Source of the DNA: Ferrimicrobium sp.
GTDB taxonomy: Bacteria; Actinomycetota; Acidimicrobiia; Acidimicrobiales; Acidimicrobiaceae
Assembly: GCA_027365375.1 (NCBI GenBank)
Contig: DAHXNM010000220.1
Span: 1-21,670, forward strand
Direction: 5' to 3'
DNA: 21,670 nucleotides
Of the stretch, positions 6,843 through 16,049 are shown one piece after another. How positions within the stretch are numbered: position 1 is the first letter of the stretch; each line of letters opens with the position of its first letter. Both the position numbers and the translations under genes were made by a program. The notes under the pieces were generated by a model that ran no database searches, was not told where the DNA came from, and worked only from the letters and a program-made list of their open reading frames with translations.

Positions 6843-7760
6843 GTGCGTCACGCAATCGTGACCGGAGGATCTGGTTTTATTGGGACCCATCTGGTCAAGA
6901 GATTGCAGCACGAAGGTGCTAGTGTCACCGTTGTGGACAGAAACCAGCCACGCGTCGGTGGCGTAGATTGTTTTGTTCAAGGAGCCATTGAGGATCCGTC
7001 AACATGGGAGGCGCTAGCGCGTGATATTCCTGACGGTGCAGATGCGCTCGTGCATCTGGCTGCGCGCACGTCGGTGCTCGAGTCTATCAAGGATCCAGCT
7101 GACGTCTTTAAGTCGAATCTCGTTGGCTTTTATAACGCGCTTGAATTTTGCCGTGTCAATGAGGTCAACAGGGTTGTGCTCGCATCCACAAATGCGGTAG
7201 TTGGCACAAGCCAGGCTGAGATGATTACCGAACTGTCTCCATTGGCACCTCTAACTCCATATGGCGCGAGCAAGGCAGCAGATGAGATGTTGGGATCTGC
7301 CTATACCGAGTGTTACGGCGTACGCGTTGCAGCGATTCGTTTGACCAATGTCTACGGGCCGGATATGTGGCGTAAGGATAGCATCGTGCCCCGAATCTTC
7401 CGTTACGCCCAAGGAATGGGTGACTTTACCGTCTACGGTGACGGTCAGCAGTTTCGAGATTTTGTCTACGTTCAAGACGTGGTGGCCGCCTTCTTAACCC
7501 TCGCGGAGGGCCAGTTTTCTGGACCAGTATCATTTGGTTCTGGTGTGAGCGTCTCAGTCAATGAACTGGTCAGACTTGTGAGTGAGGTGGTCGGGAAGGA
7601 GTTGCGCCCAGAACGTGTTCCAGCGAAGGCTGGCGAGATGCCAGGTGTGCGGATCTCGCTTGATCGCGCTCATGCCGTCGGACTCAAAGCCGATGTCGAT
7701 CTTGCTAACGGTCTGCAGCAGGCGTGGACCGATTTTCTTGCCCACGGAGGCACTCGCTAG
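6843..7760 (+). CDS. NAD-dependent epimerase/dehydratase (extended SDR, nucleotide-sugar type)
   Basis: A 305-residue extended short-chain dehydrogenase. The NAD-binding glycine motif TGGSGFIG covers residues 7-14. An acidic residue after the second strand (VVDRN) fits NAD preference. The catalytic site is STNAV (Thr116) with YGASK (Tyr140, Lys144). RLTNVYGPDM and the FTVYGDGQQFRDFVYVQDVV block place it with UDP-glucose 4-epimerase and dTDP-glucose dehydratase-like enzymes acting on nucleotide sugars; the exact sugar cannot be told. The start is GTG 6843, which puts the glycine motif at the usual distance from the N-terminus; AGGGTGG lies just upstream. A TTG at 6765 would add 26 atypical residues. 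It is divergent from gtrA-like and convergent with the TorD-like gene. Confidence 0.85.
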   Translation: MRHAIVTGGSGFIGTHLVKRLQHEGASVTVVDRNQPRVGGVDCFVQGAIEDPSTWEALARDIPDGADALVHLAARTSVLESIKDPADVFKSNLVGFYNALEFCRVNEVNRVVLASTNAVVGTSQAEMITELSPLAPLTPYGASKAADEMLGSAYTECYGVRVAAIRLTNVYGPDMWRKDSIVPRIFRYAQGMGDFTVYGDGQQFRDFVYVQDVVAAFLTLAEGQFSGPVSFGSGVSVSVNELVRLVSEVVGKELRPERVPAKAGEMPGVRISLDRAHAVGLKADVDLANGLQQAWTDFLAHGGTR

Positions 7761-7830
7761 CCGCACCTGGCGTTCACAATTACCCTCCTCTGGGCGCAAT
7801 CCTCGTTGCCAAGTGAGCCCTGTCCCTTAT

Positions 7831-7873
7831 TGGGCAGCGATGATCTTGGTGATCAGCGAGGAAAGTCTGCCCA
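7831..7873. terminator. Possible two-way terminator between convergent genes
   Basis: TGGGCAG (7831-7837) pairs with CTGCCCA (7867-7873), and inside lies a second hairpin, TGATC (7841-7845) with GATCA (7851-7855). It sits between the convergent epimerase and TorD-like genes and overlaps the last codons of the latter. There is no T-run, so intrinsic termination would be weak. Confidence 0.35.
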
Positions 7874-8698
7874 CTCTGTATCATTTAGCAACTCTGTCAC
7901 TGAAGATTGTGTAGCAGCGAGTCGTTGGTGCCACCAGAGAGCAATAGGGGAGTCGAGGTTACGGTACCAAGCTAGTTGAATAGCTACCGTCTCGAGTATC
8001 GCTCCCAGCGTCTCGCCGGGTGACGTGTCGAGCAGCGACTGGAAACTAAATCGCCGACCACCTGGTCGCATCCCAAGTCCATGACGATGTGTGATCCTGA
8101 TGAGTTCCGACCTCGGGAGTACTAACCCAGAGCCGACTGGAGAGAGTAGGGAGTCAAGCAGACTCTCTCTATCCTTCATTTTTGGCGGCTCTGGGGCACT
8201 GCGCAAAAGGAAAGGAAGTGATAAAGCCGAGGGTATCGTTTTACTCCAGTCTTGGTAGACCTCATCAAGGAGCAAACCGATTCTCCTAAGGCCAAGGGGT
8301 GCAAACGAAGCAATAGCTCGTGCGTAGGTTCCGAGCCAAGGGCTCAATGCCTCGTAGAAGATGACATGGGCACGATCCTCACTGCGTTGACGGAGCAGTA
8401 AGGCCAGCAGCCGTAGCAAGAATGCGAGCGAGTCGGGCTGTGAGGGCTGTAATTCTGGACGTAGGTAGGCTGAGAGCAGACCTCGCAGGTAACCAACCGG
8501 TTCACCACCAAGGATTGGTCCGATGGTAAGGTAATAGCTCGCGAATGGTGGCAGATCAAAGTCAAAGAGCTCTGTGAATCCATCCCTTGTCCACTCGAGT
8601 TCTAATACCTCCAGGATGGCTGGATGCGGATCTGGGTTCTCTACGACCTCTGCCAATGCATCGAGGAGTTCGGCGTTACTCTCTTGTTGCACCACCAT
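7853..8698 (-). CDS. TorD/DmsD-type molybdoenzyme assembly chaperone
   Basis: 281 all-helical residues with no signal peptide. The block DFDLPPFASYYLTIGPILGG (residues 46-65) is the TorD-family feature 'PP..S.Y...g.l.G', followed by paired helices rich in Leu (FLLRLLALLLRQRSEDRAHV and EALSPWLGTYARAIASFAPL). Such proteins bind the apo catalytic subunit of a molybdopterin oxidoreductase and help cofactor insertion. The ATG follows the stop of the catalytic subunit gene by one base, so translation is coupled and the partner is clear. As the partner has no Tat signal, the job here would be cofactor loading or complex assembly and not export proofreading. The C-terminal third is divergent. It is the last gene of the operon. 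Confidence 0.75.
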   Translation of the reverse strand: MVVQQESNAELLDALAEVVENPDPHPAILEVLELEWTRDGFTELFDFDLPPFASYYLTIGPILGGEPVGYLRGLLSAYLRPELQPSQPDSLAFLLRLLALLLRQRSEDRAHVIFYEALSPWLGTYARAIASFAPLGLRRIGLLLDEVYQDWSKTIPSALSLPFLLRSAPEPPKMKDRESLLDSLLSPVGSGLVLPRSELIRITHRHGLGMRPGGRRFSFQSLLDTSPGETLGAILETVAIQLAWYRNLDSPIALWWHQRLAATQSSVTELLNDTEWADFPR

Positions 8699-8699
8699 C

Positions 8700-11603
8700 T
8701 CAGACGGAGGGCGGGAGTTCGAAGGCGTGTGCTGAAGGCTTGAGCGGTCTCATCAGCCATCGTGGTCGCCGTGTTCCGTCGGGTGATACGTCTTGCGCAG
8801 AGCGAGTGAGTTGCATCCAACGATCAAAAATAACTCTTGACCTCGCGGTGTCAACGTGTACTTCGCCATGGCTATCGCCGGGTGCGGCCTTGGTAATCGT
8901 GACCACCTGGTGCCAACAGTGCATGCCAGATATGGGATCTGGGTGCACGCCAAAGGTTAAATTTTGGTGCACCCCTATGTCGGTCCACCAAATACGGGAG
9001 GTATCGGGATCAGTCGATTCATATGGCTCAGCTCCTCCGCGGGGTTGGAGGCCCCACTGAGTTCCTTGTTTCTCGAGTTTCACCGACCTCATCATCGCTG
9101 ACGAGCCTAGATCGCCGATACGCCAGCGCCCCATGTGATGCGAGCAGGCCACCACACCTGGGCGTATACCCTCGGTCACCCAAGCTTTAGCGACAAAGTA
9201 GCCGAGGTCGGTGTTGACTCTGACTAGGTCTCCATCAGCAAGGGTTAGGCGAGAGGCGTCGATTGGATTGATCCATACCGGGTTAGTGTGGGCAATCTCA
9301 TCTAGCCACTTCGAGTTAGCTGAGCGTGTATGGATCTGCACCGGCAACCGAAAAGTAGAGATGAGCGGGAATTGCCCCTCAGTGAGATGTTCTGGATGTA
9401 CATGGCTCTTTATATAGGTAGGTGTAGCGTAGTCGCCCCAGCCCCAACTAGCCAAGGTGGTGGAGTAGAACTCAAGCTTGCCCGATGGGGTAGGAAATCC
9501 TCGGCGAACGACCCCGTCAACGTTGACTCCAACCGGGCGGCGCCCATCCTCGTCAGGCGATGGGTCTCCTGTGGGAACGATGTTCGATGTCGCTGGTTCG
9601 GGTGCTCTAGTGTAGACTCGCCCGAATTCGCTAATAGCCAGATCGCTTAACTCTGTCTCCGGGACCTCTTCGGCAACCACCTGCCCAACACCGTTTTGAA
9701 TTTCAAATGCCCCGTAGCGTTGCATGAATTCGAGCGGAGTCAGGCCTTCTGTTGCCGCCGCCTCCGGCAGGCCAGGTACCGAGTTCTCAAACATCCAGCG
9801 GTAGTACTCTTCGACAGTCAGTTTAGACCCGGGATGTACTCGCGATTCGAAATGTTGGCGTATGCCGAGTGAACCGTCGGGGTCAATGCGCCATGAGAGG
9901 TCGATATAGAACTCGTTCTCCTCCCACACCTCTCCGGGATTTGCCTCGCGAGTATCGTAGACCCGTCCACCGAGACGCTCACGTGCAACTTTGAGTACGG
10001 GCTGACGGAAGCCAAGCCATTGGCCGTCGTACTGCTCATAGGAGAAGCTATCGTGACGCTCAGAGGCATGCCCCATCGGGAGAATATAATCGGCAAAAAA
10101 TGCAGTCTCGTTCCAGGTCGGTGTAAGTGCCACGTAACAACCAATTTTGCGCTCATCGAGGAGCATCTCGATCCATGAGAAGCCGTCAGGGTTGGTCCAG
10201 ACTGGGTTGTACACCCTGGTCATGTAGACCTCGAGCCGGCGTCCGGTACGTTCGATGAGATGTGGTAGGAGATACGAGAGTTCGTTCATAGCCAATGGAA
10301 ACTCCAGCGGCCATGAGAGCTCATTCCAGACATTGGGGTGGTTTGGCGTGTGAATCGGGCGCGGAATGTACTTGTTCCAGGCATTCAGGTTTGTTCCACC
10401 AGTGGTCGCAACGGCGCCAAGGAGAGCATTGAGTAGGAATATCGTGCGCGATACCTGCCAGCCGCCAAGGTTGCCTGCGGCGGCCGAACGCCAGTTGTGG
10501 CTTGCGAGTGCGGTTCCAGCGCTAGCGAGTGTCTCAGCGGCCTCTTGTAGAGTTTCGACGGAGACTCGGGTCTCCGCAGCGGCATACTCAAGCGTATAGT
10601 CGGCGTAGATCGTTTTCAGATGGGCCTCAAAGTTCTCAAACGTCTGCGGCTCTGTCGGCGCCTTGGCGGCGAGATACTCCTGCCAGTTCCACCAGGAACG
10701 GACGAAGTCACGGTCGTAGCGATCATTTTGGATGATGTAGTTAGCGAAGGCAAGATTCATGGCCGCCTCCGTTCCTGGCCATGGTGAGATCCAAAGATCT
10801 GCGTGTGTTGCTGTGTTGGATAGACGAGTATCAACGACAATGAGCTTTGCTCCACGTTGGCGTGCCTCGGTGATTCGCTGAGCGTGTGGATTAAAGTAGT
10901 GTCCAGTCTCAAGATGAGAACTGATGAGGTAGATCACCTTGGCGTTAGCAAAGTCTGCACTCGGGCGATCGATGCCACTCCAATATTGATAGCCAGCTCG
11001 TCCACCGGATGAACACACGTTGGTGTGTGAGTTGTGTCCATCGACTCCCCAGGCCGCCAGTACGCGTTCGGTATAGCCATCTTCACCGGGACGACCAAGG
11101 TGTATCATGATCTCGTTCTGGCGTTCCTCGAGGATGGCTGTCCTTAGGCGATTGGCGATGTCGCGTAACGCCTCATCCCATGTCACTCTTTCGAAACGCC
11201 CTTGTCCTCGGGGCCCAACTCGCTTCAGTGGATGGAGGATGCGGTCAGGGTCGGTGACCTGGTTAATGGTGGCCGGCCCTTTAGCACAGTTTCGTCCACG
11301 TGATCCAGGGTGTTCTGGGTTCCCCTCAAACTTGCGGACCTGGAGGGTATTTCGATCGACATAGGCTAGTAGACCACAGGCAGATTCACAGTTGAAGCAG
11401 GTCGTCGGTATTAGCATCGAGTGACGCTCAACTCGCTTTGGCCATTGACGCGAGTCCAACTCGACCCAATCATCCCAACGCTCTTTGGGGGGAAAGCTCG
11501 CCAGGTCGGTTTTAGACGGGCCCTGGTAGAAGGTCTCTCCGGCGGCGTCGACAGCTTCGCGCTTTGCCCGGAGCCGGTCACTTAACTTGGCTAGTTCGCT
11601 CAT
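8700..11603 (-). CDS. Molybdopterin oxidoreductase catalytic subunit (Psr/Phs/SoeA-like), no Tat signal
   Basis: 967 residues of the DMSO-reductase superfamily. A [4Fe-4S] site lies near the N-terminus: C69-x2-C72-x3-C76-x29-C106. The bis-MGD-binding body follows, and NVCSSGGRAGY puts Cys197 in the molybdenum-ligand position. The C-terminal domain (FPTPSGKLEFYSTTL, then RLTLADGDLVRVNT) is the usual cofactor-closing fold. The first 60 residues are hydrophilic with no twin-arginine export motif, so the enzyme should face the cytoplasm; Psr, Phs and Ttr relatives are exported. Length and topology fit SoeA, the cytoplasmic sulfite dehydrogenase of purple sulfur bacteria, but polysulfide, thiosulfate or another substrate cannot be excluded. 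The start ATG is preceded by AAGGAGC at good spacing. The gene lies between the FeS-NrfD fusion (51-nt gap) and the TorD-like chaperone. Confidence 0.88.
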   Translation of the reverse strand: MSELAKLSDRLRAKREAVDAAGETFYQGPSKTDLASFPPKERWDDWVELDSRQWPKRVERHSMLIPTTCFNCESACGLLAYVDRNTLQVRKFEGNPEHPGSRGRNCAKGPATINQVTDPDRILHPLKRVGPRGQGRFERVTWDEALRDIANRLRTAILEERQNEIMIHLGRPGEDGYTERVLAAWGVDGHNSHTNVCSSGGRAGYQYWSGIDRPSADFANAKVIYLISSHLETGHYFNPHAQRITEARQRGAKLIVVDTRLSNTATHADLWISPWPGTEAAMNLAFANYIIQNDRYDRDFVRSWWNWQEYLAAKAPTEPQTFENFEAHLKTIYADYTLEYAAAETRVSVETLQEAAETLASAGTALASHNWRSAAAGNLGGWQVSRTIFLLNALLGAVATTGGTNLNAWNKYIPRPIHTPNHPNVWNELSWPLEFPLAMNELSYLLPHLIERTGRRLEVYMTRVYNPVWTNPDGFSWIEMLLDERKIGCYVALTPTWNETAFFADYILPMGHASERHDSFSYEQYDGQWLGFRQPVLKVARERLGGRVYDTREANPGEVWEENEFYIDLSWRIDPDGSLGIRQHFESRVHPGSKLTVEEYYRWMFENSVPGLPEAAATEGLTPLEFMQRYGAFEIQNGVGQVVAEEVPETELSDLAISEFGRVYTRAPEPATSNIVPTGDPSPDEDGRRPVGVNVDGVVRRGFPTPSGKLEFYSTTLASWGWGDYATPTYIKSHVHPEHLTEGQFPLISTFRLPVQIHTRSANSKWLDEIAHTNPVWINPIDASRLTLADGDLVRVNTDLGYFVAKAWVTEGIRPGVVACSHHMGRWRIGDLGSSAMMRSVKLEKQGTQWGLQPRGGAEPYESTDPDTSRIWWTDIGVHQNLTFGVHPDPISGMHCWHQVVTITKAAPGDSHGEVHVDTARSRVIFDRWMQLTRSAQDVSPDGTRRPRWLMRPLKPSAHAFELPPSV

Positions 11604-11654
11604 TGGCTGCTCCTTAGCGTGTTTGATTGAGTGAAAGATTGATTTGAAGCTCCA

Positions 11655-13187
11655 TCAGGCGAGAGGGACCGCCTGTCCTGCTTGTACAAAGGCGTGCTCG
11701 AGAGGAAGAATGCATAGCAGCGCTGCTACCCCAAGGTCGATACCCACGAACGGGGTAGCGATCGCAATCAGGTTTAAAATGATGCCTGCGAGAAAGATCC
11801 ATCGGAAGCGACCGCGAGTCATCTCATAGGCGGCAAGGTGAGCTTTGGCGGTGGGATGAGTTATGGTGGCCTCACCGATGACTAACAGCAGGTTGACTAC
11901 CGCAAGCGCGCTCAGGATGCGATCGAGATAGGCGACGTGGAGAGGGTTGGCCACTGCGACGCCAAAGAGAGTGACGGCAGCGCCTAGGAGGAGTGCTTGA
12001 ATAACCAAATGTGGAGGCAGAAGGGGGCTCTGCCAGAGATCGCGTGCCTTCGCTTGCGCGAAGAGGAAAGCGGTATAGAGAGCTGCAAGACAGGCGAGTG
12101 GGATTCCAGGGATGGCCAACACCTCCTCGAGTGTTTTGATGTGGGTGATTCCCGCAATTAGGTCCACAGTCACAATTGCGGCGAACAGCAACAACCCCCA
12201 GGCACCGCGTACTAACCAGCTTTGTAACCGTCCCTTGAGCAAGATCAGATGAAAGCGCTCTGGGTGTTTCAAATCTATTATCAGCAAAAGGCCGGTGATC
12301 GCGAGGAAAACGAGGGAGGTGATTGGGCCAACGAGGCGTACTACCGGCGATCCCCATGGAAGCCGCCCGAGGATGGCGAGCACAATCGGGACGAGATATG
12401 CACCGGCAGCAACTCCCTTGGTCCAGGTATAGAGGCTCACCTTCGAGCCCCATGGAATGGAGTGCGCTACATCGTAGCCAAGTTTGGCCTCCGCCGAGAG
12501 GTTTGAGTCATGGAATCCAGCCGGATGCCCCGAAACGGCCACATCGGCTCCGCGCTGAATCTGAGACCACATGAAGGTGTCTCCGCCCGGCCGTCGCGCA
12601 GCGATCGGATCTAGCGTCGCCTGGTGGGCTCCTTTGTAATAGAGTTTTGGCCGTGTCCCCTTCTCAGGTGAGCGAACCGCCACGCTCTCGCGGTGAATTA
12701 TTTTTGTCGTGGGTGCCGTCGCGTCTTCGAGGCGTCCAATGAGGATCGCCTCAGTTGGACAGACGACCACGCAGGCCGGTTCAAGACCCACTTCGAGCCT
12801 ATGCGCACAAAAGTTGCACTTCTCGGCTGAGTGGTCTTCGGGGTTGATGAAGATGGCGTCATATGGGCATGCCGCCATGCACGCCTTACAGCCGATACAG
12901 ATGGACTTGTCGAAGTCGACAATACCGTCGTCGCGCTGATACATAGCTCCTGTGGGGCAGGCGGTGACACAGGGCGGATTGGCACATTGGTTGCAACGAG
13001 TGACCTGAAAGTTGCGACGGACTTCAGGAAAAACCCCTACTTCGACCGCCTTAACGTAGGTTCGAGTGACGCCGAGAGGAACTTGATTTTCGGACTTACA
13101 TGCGGTGGTACAGGCATGGCAACCGATGCACTTGGTTTGGTCAAGTACCTTAACCCAGGTCTCCGTTAGCTTCTTCGGTTCGGTCAA
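11655..13187 (-). CDS. Four-cluster ferredoxin subunit fused to NrfD-type membrane anchor
   Basis: About 510 residues. The N-terminal 160 are a DmsB/PsrB-type electron-transfer subunit with 16 cysteines in four sets, numbered from the outer TTG at 13190: 21/24/27/31, 66/69/74/78, 98/101/104/108 and 125/128/140/144. A linker of about 90 residues follows. From about residue 245 comes an NrfD/PsrC-type quinone-interacting membrane domain, with SIPWGSKVSLYTWTKGVAAG, DLKHPERFHLILLKGRLQSW and about eight helices. In most relatives these are two genes; here one chain would pass electrons between the molybdenum subunit and the quinone pool. No Tat signal. Two TTG codons compete as start (13190 and 13187); GGGGAG is 6 nt from the second, which is preferred. 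It is first in the operon with the catalytic subunit and chaperone. Confidence 0.88.
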   Translation of the reverse strand: MTEPKKLTETWVKVLDQTKCIGCHACTTACKSENQVPLGVTRTYVKAVEVGVFPEVRRNFQVTRCNQCANPPCVTACPTGAMYQRDDGIVDFDKSICIGCKACMAACPYDAIFINPEDHSAEKCNFCAHRLEVGLEPACVVVCPTEAILIGRLEDATAPTTKIIHRESVAVRSPEKGTRPKLYYKGAHQATLDPIAARRPGGDTFMWSQIQRGADVAVSGHPAGFHDSNLSAEAKLGYDVAHSIPWGSKVSLYTWTKGVAAGAYLVPIVLAILGRLPWGSPVVRLVGPITSLVFLAITGLLLIIDLKHPERFHLILLKGRLQSWLVRGAWGLLLFAAIVTVDLIAGITHIKTLEEVLAIPGIPLACLAALYTAFLFAQAKARDLWQSPLLPPHLVIQALLLGAAVTLFGVAVANPLHVAYLDRILSALAVVNLLLVIGEATITHPTAKAHLAAYEMTRGRFRWIFLAGIILNLIAIATPFVGIDLGVAALLCILPLEHAFVQAGQAVPLA

Positions 13188-13231
13188 CAACTGCTCCCCT
13201 TTACACAGCCATGCGCTATCGGCATGCTGTT

Positions 13232-13259
13232 ATCCTATTACAACCATAAGCGGCCGCAA
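13232..13259 (-). promoter_or_regulatory. Candidate promoter of the molybdoenzyme operon
   Basis: On the minus strand TTGCGG (13259-13254) and TAGGAT (13237-13232) are spaced by 16 bp, as in an actinobacterial housekeeping promoter (TANNNT -10 box). Transcription would begin about 40 nt before the TTG start at 13187. This is found by eye only; the rest of the 234-bp gap shows no other clear signal. Confidence 0.35.
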
Positions 13260-13424
13260 GGCCTGCGTTCTAAGGGTTGGATCAGTGGTGCGCCATGGCC
13301 GAATAAGGGTTATGACCGACTTGAACAGGGTTTATGTTCAGATTGCCGTTAGGTGAGATAACAACGGGTAAGCAAAGACCTGTTTAAATCACATCGTGCT
13401 TCGCTATCGCAGCTATTCATGGAG

Positions 13425-16049
13425 TTATATCGAGCGTCTTCGATCGACCCAAGCGTAGCCGGCAAAGCCGAGGAGAATTAACCCTGATACCGCACCCAAG
13501 ATAAGAGAGACGCGGAGGTGTGGTGCGGAGTAGGCGATAGTCAAGGAGCCAACCCCTGCTGGAACTCCTAGAGCGATGAGGCCGTCTTGATTGATGACGT
13601 GGACGCGTTTAGCGTCGCTGGCGTTGACGTGCCAGCCGGGTGCGTAGGCAAGCGTGGTGATGATCGTCGAGGGACGCTGGATATCTACCTTGGCGGTAAC
13701 GGTGCCGTCGGTGGCTTGATGCTGAGACAGTATCTGCGCCGTCGGGTTGGAGCGAAGGAAGCCAGAGGTTGGGTGCAGGCTCACAAAGTCGATAGAGCTG
13801 TATTTTCCCTGAAAGGAGCGCCACTGCAGCGGACTCACGTGATTGACGAGTGGGCCACTGACATCGAGCTTCTGGATGCCTGCATTTACGACGATGTCGA
13901 AACGTCGCGCATGGGCCAATCGCTGTCGTGTGCGTACCGCAATCGATGTCAGGACATTGGTGCTGAACGCCTCTGGAAGATTAATCGTCGCCCAACCGTT
14001 GGTGTTGACTTTTGTGTTGGCAGCGACGAAACTCGGTCCTTTGAGTGGTTTGGCAGTGATCTGTATTGAGGAGACTCCAGCTCCTGGATGGATAAGAATC
14101 GATTTGGCACCGCTGATGTCGCCGACAAAGAATGCACTTGTCCCATGAGGGCCCAGGATTGGGCGATGTGGATGACGCGCCAGTGCGGCTGGCGTTAGAA
14201 CACTTACCGGCACACGCAAGTATCGGCGTGAAGTGATGAGTAGATCAAGGTTGAGTAGACGGTGATAGAGAGGGATTAGGGTTGGATTGAGGGTTGATTG
14301 GATTTTGGTCTGGGTTAGATTGTTGTAGGTCGCTAGGGACAGGGACGCATACCCCTGAATAGAGTTGGTATGGGTGAAGACGTTGCGGTCTAGCTGTTCG
14401 TTCGCATCGATGGCACGATCATATAGGTAGAGTTGTGGGTCATAGAGGCCATAGCGCTCGGATCCACTAACCAGTTGACTCGCCGTTGGAGCAGTCGGGT
14501 TCCCTTCTGGTTCGAAAAACGAAGGCAGCACTACAAACTGTATCGCCATGCCAAGCATCTGGAAGGTGAGCGCGGCTATCAACACCTTGCGGACCACATG
14601 GACGTTAGGTGATCGATCACCGGTGGAGGAGGAACGACGAGCCAACTTCGGCCAAAGGAGCACAGCAACAACGGCGATGGTAACGATGGTTTCGATGATT
14701 AGGTAGAGCCTGATCTCTAACAAGCCACGCCCAGAGGGAATGCTGTTGGCCGAAACTAGTCGAAATGCGAAATGCGGCGCAATTTCTATAGTTATCCCGA
14801 CGACTAGCGTGATTAGACCCAACAGAGCGACAAGACGGTTTACCACAGGGGTGAGTGGTCGGGTACGACCGTCGTTCCAAAAATACTCTGCTCCAGCTGC
14901 CGCTAGCAACACGCCACCAAGGTCGACATCGATAATATAGCGCGAAGCGAGTCGCTGGAGGTTGAAGAGGGGAAGATGGTAGATCAGAGTGGCTACTGGG
15001 GTATTCGAGCCGAGTGCAAGTAAGGCAGCGACGATCATCAGCGTGACAAGGAAGGTCTTCGCCCACGGCTTGATGGTCGTTAGATGTCTGGTGGCGATGC
15101 CAACGATAGCAAATGCCAGGCCAACGGCTGTGATGGCGATCGTGATCTCTGTTGGATTGTAGTTGCCGAAGTAGTTGGGAAGGTAACCACCGCTGTAGCC
15201 GCCGTAGGCGAATGGAAAGAGGATGAGCGGCAGGAAGCGATAGCCAAAGGGTCCGATTCCGGCGTAATGAGCTGGCAGATGCGCGCGGTTTGAGAGTGCG
15301 GTGTAGGCGAGTCCGGTCAACCACTGAGGTGCCGAGAGTCCGAGTGCGAGGGCTGCGGCTGCCGCGGTGGTTAAGAGAGTGCGGAGGCCGAGGCTCCGAT
15401 AGCCGAGTCTGACCACAAACAAGACACCAAGAGCGACCAAGCTAGCGAGCATCGCTTCAGGGGCACCTGCAAAGATGGCGCAGGCGAAGGATACGGCGAG
15501 TCCCACTCCGTTGGTGATCCGAGTGCGACTAGAGGAGGCGTCGATGAGGCGAAGAAGAAAGAAGAGGGCAACCAGAGAGGCGAGATCACCCTCGATCATG
15601 TCGATATGAACGACTTGAGCAGTGAAGGCTCCGGTACCAACGAAGACAACTCCTGCAGCTATAGCAAACCACCGGCTAATCCCGATAGTCTCGGCGATTT
15701 TTGCAACTGCGATCTCAGCGAAGAGCCAACACAATGCGAGAGTTAAGGTCATGGCGACACTGGCTGGCAGGAGAAGAAACAGCACCATCAACGGGTAAAG
15801 GGCGCCAGCGTTGAACCCCGCCAGCAGCGGGGTGCCGTCCCAGTTGAAGGGATTCCAAGTTGGCAGATGTCCAGCCCGATAGTCCTGGGCAACCAGCCAT
15901 CGCAGCGAGATGTTCTGAGTGGCGTTGTCGCCTAAGACTGGTGGGTGGCCAAGTACCGCCGGCAAGATTAGAGTGAGGACCGGAAGTAGAGCCAGGATTA
16001 GCCAGTTGCGATATGTGAGGCGGTTGCCTCGGCTCGCCTCGGCGATCAC
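13425..16049 (-). CDS. YfhO-type polytopic membrane protein (GT-C-like)
   Basis: 874 residues. The N-terminal two thirds are a chain of about twelve membrane helices. Just after the first helix come the YfhO-family marks: Asp41 in LGDNATQNI, then AGHLPTWNPFNWDGTPLLAG and ALYP. LFNLQRLASRYIID is the mid-protein loop. An extracytoplasmic beta-rich region follows, ending in the family signature YAPGWHVNASDAKRVHV, a 'VPAG' turn and a last helix at about 845-866. Relatives are GT-C-fold enzymes implicated in moving sugars from polyprenyl-phosphate donors to cell-wall polymers. The start is GTG, overlapping the stop of the upstream GT2 gene by 4 nt (GTGA), so the pair is coupled: GT2 probably makes the lipid-linked sugar that this protein uses. 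The acceptor is unknown. Confidence 0.83.
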   Translation of the reverse strand: MIAEASRGNRLTYRNWLILALLPVLTLILPAVLGHPPVLGDNATQNISLRWLVAQDYRAGHLPTWNPFNWDGTPLLAGFNAGALYPLMVLFLLLPASVAMTLTLALCWLFAEIAVAKIAETIGISRWFAIAAGVVFVGTGAFTAQVVHIDMIEGDLASLVALFFLLRLIDASSSRTRITNGVGLAVSFACAIFAGAPEAMLASLVALGVLFVVRLGYRSLGLRTLLTTAAAAALALGLSAPQWLTGLAYTALSNRAHLPAHYAGIGPFGYRFLPLILFPFAYGGYSGGYLPNYFGNYNPTEITIAITAVGLAFAIVGIATRHLTTIKPWAKTFLVTLMIVAALLALGSNTPVATLIYHLPLFNLQRLASRYIIDVDLGGVLLAAAGAEYFWNDGRTRPLTPVVNRLVALLGLITLVVGITIEIAPHFAFRLVSANSIPSGRGLLEIRLYLIIETIVTIAVVAVLLWPKLARRSSSTGDRSPNVHVVRKVLIAALTFQMLGMAIQFVVLPSFFEPEGNPTAPTASQLVSGSERYGLYDPQLYLYDRAIDANEQLDRNVFTHTNSIQGYASLSLATYNNLTQTKIQSTLNPTLIPLYHRLLNLDLLITSRRYLRVPVSVLTPAALARHPHRPILGPHGTSAFFVGDISGAKSILIHPGAGVSSIQITAKPLKGPSFVAANTKVNTNGWATINLPEAFSTNVLTSIAVRTRQRLAHARRFDIVVNAGIQKLDVSGPLVNHVSPLQWRSFQGKYSSIDFVSLHPTSGFLRSNPTAQILSQHQATDGTVTAKVDIQRPSTIITTLAYAPGWHVNASDAKRVHVINQDGLIALGVPAGVGSLTIAYSAPHLRVSLILGAVSGLILLGFAGYAWVDRRRSI

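Noticed and set aside
12698..12985. Minus-strand frame inside the ferredoxin region
   Set aside because: It is another frame of the cysteine-rich FeS domain, whose 16 ligand cysteines are intact in the chosen frame.
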